Shown here one piece after another: positions 63,883 through 64,000 of a DNA stretch of 64,000 nt. The position numbers and the translations under genes were made by a program. This stretch comes from Aridibacter sp965216195. GTDB lineage: Bacteria; Acidobacteriota; Blastocatellia; Pyrinomonadales; Pyrinomonadaceae. Under the pieces are notes generated by a model. That model searched no databases. It had not been told where the DNA came from and was given only the letters and a program-made list of their open reading frames with translations. The DNA is taken from positions 2,914,001-2,978,000 of the forward strand of contig OZ244151.1 in the NCBI GenBank assembly GCA_965216195.1. The letters run 5' to 3'. Numbering within the stretch: the first letter of the stretch is position 1; the number at the start of each line of letters is the position of its first letter.

Positions 63883-63938
63883 TTTTGCCCCCTCCTATAT
63901 TCATTTTTTGTTAAATCGTTTATAAAAATTTCGCAAAA

Positions 63939-64000
63939 CTAGATCGGATCAAAATGCCCCAATGTGATCATTTCCTCACTAATTTTTCGTGCTTCAACGA
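63939..64000 (-). CDS. C-terminal end of an unidentified gene, cut by window edge
   Basis: A minus-strand frame enters from the edge and reads VEARKISEEMITLGHFDPI before a TAG (complement 63939-63941). Its composition is protein-like and it lies upstream of aceA on the same strand. Twenty codons are too few to name a family. Confidence 0.5.
   Translation of the reverse strand, partial: VEARKISEEMITLGHFDPI

Overview
The window reads as chromosomal DNA of an Acidobacteriota, most likely the Blastocatellia/Pyrinomonadaceae line. The lineage call is an inference from gene content: a VWFA-related domain of the type common in soil Acidobacteria, many secreted S9 peptidases, a very large alpha-2-macroglobulin, DUF3857/transglutaminase proteins, an exosortase with a VIT-domain partner, moderate GC, and genes in short directons. 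No rRNA, tRNA, CRISPR array, phage module or complete insertion sequence was seen.

Region 1 (1-14772, all + strand) looks like a carbohydrate catabolic locus. It holds a FAH-family hydrolase end, a sodium:solute symporter, a GHL10-type glycosidase, a heparinase II/III lyase, two paralogous secreted proteins of unknown family, a BadF-type amino-sugar kinase, a SIS-domain protein, CutC, an M20 amidohydrolase and an AGE-family epimerase with a Tat-like signal. Together they suggest uptake and breakdown of a glycan containing uronic acid and N-acetylated amino sugar. Region 2 (15052-21091) has a tiny signal-peptide ORF, a secreted S9 peptidase, and an overlapping exosortase/VIT-VWA pair that looks like a dedicated sorting system.

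Region 3 (21231-28833, - strand) is an SOS-type mutasome (imuA, imuB, dnaE2) broken up by a dipeptide epimerase, a ParDE module with a frameshifted toxin, and a repeat cluster between imuA and imuB. imuA and dnaE2 share a nearly identical promoter/operator. Region 4 (28885-33705) carries hutG-hutF (formylglutamate branch of histidine breakdown), a pepE broken by a 5-bp tandem duplication, a UPF0314 membrane protein, a lipoprotein and an SRPBCC protein.

Region 5 (33727-46987) is mixed: a MerA/Lpd-like flavoprotein, two tandem DUF3857 proteins (one missing its catalytic residues), a class I FBP aldolase, two metallo-beta-lactamase-fold hydrolases, a PilZ protein with a long poly-C leader, and small genes. 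Two copies of a three-hairpin repeat, also found at the imuA end, flank one of the metallo-hydrolases. Region 6 (47055-64000) has a 1996-residue alpha-2-macroglobulin with unusual inserted modules, two tandem DUF4097-like envelope proteins with duplicated upstream promoters, a DPP-IV, a VWA/unknown/Xer/SIMPL directon, TauE, a solitary HslV-like Ntn hydrolase, isocitrate lyase, and the tail of a further gene at the edge.
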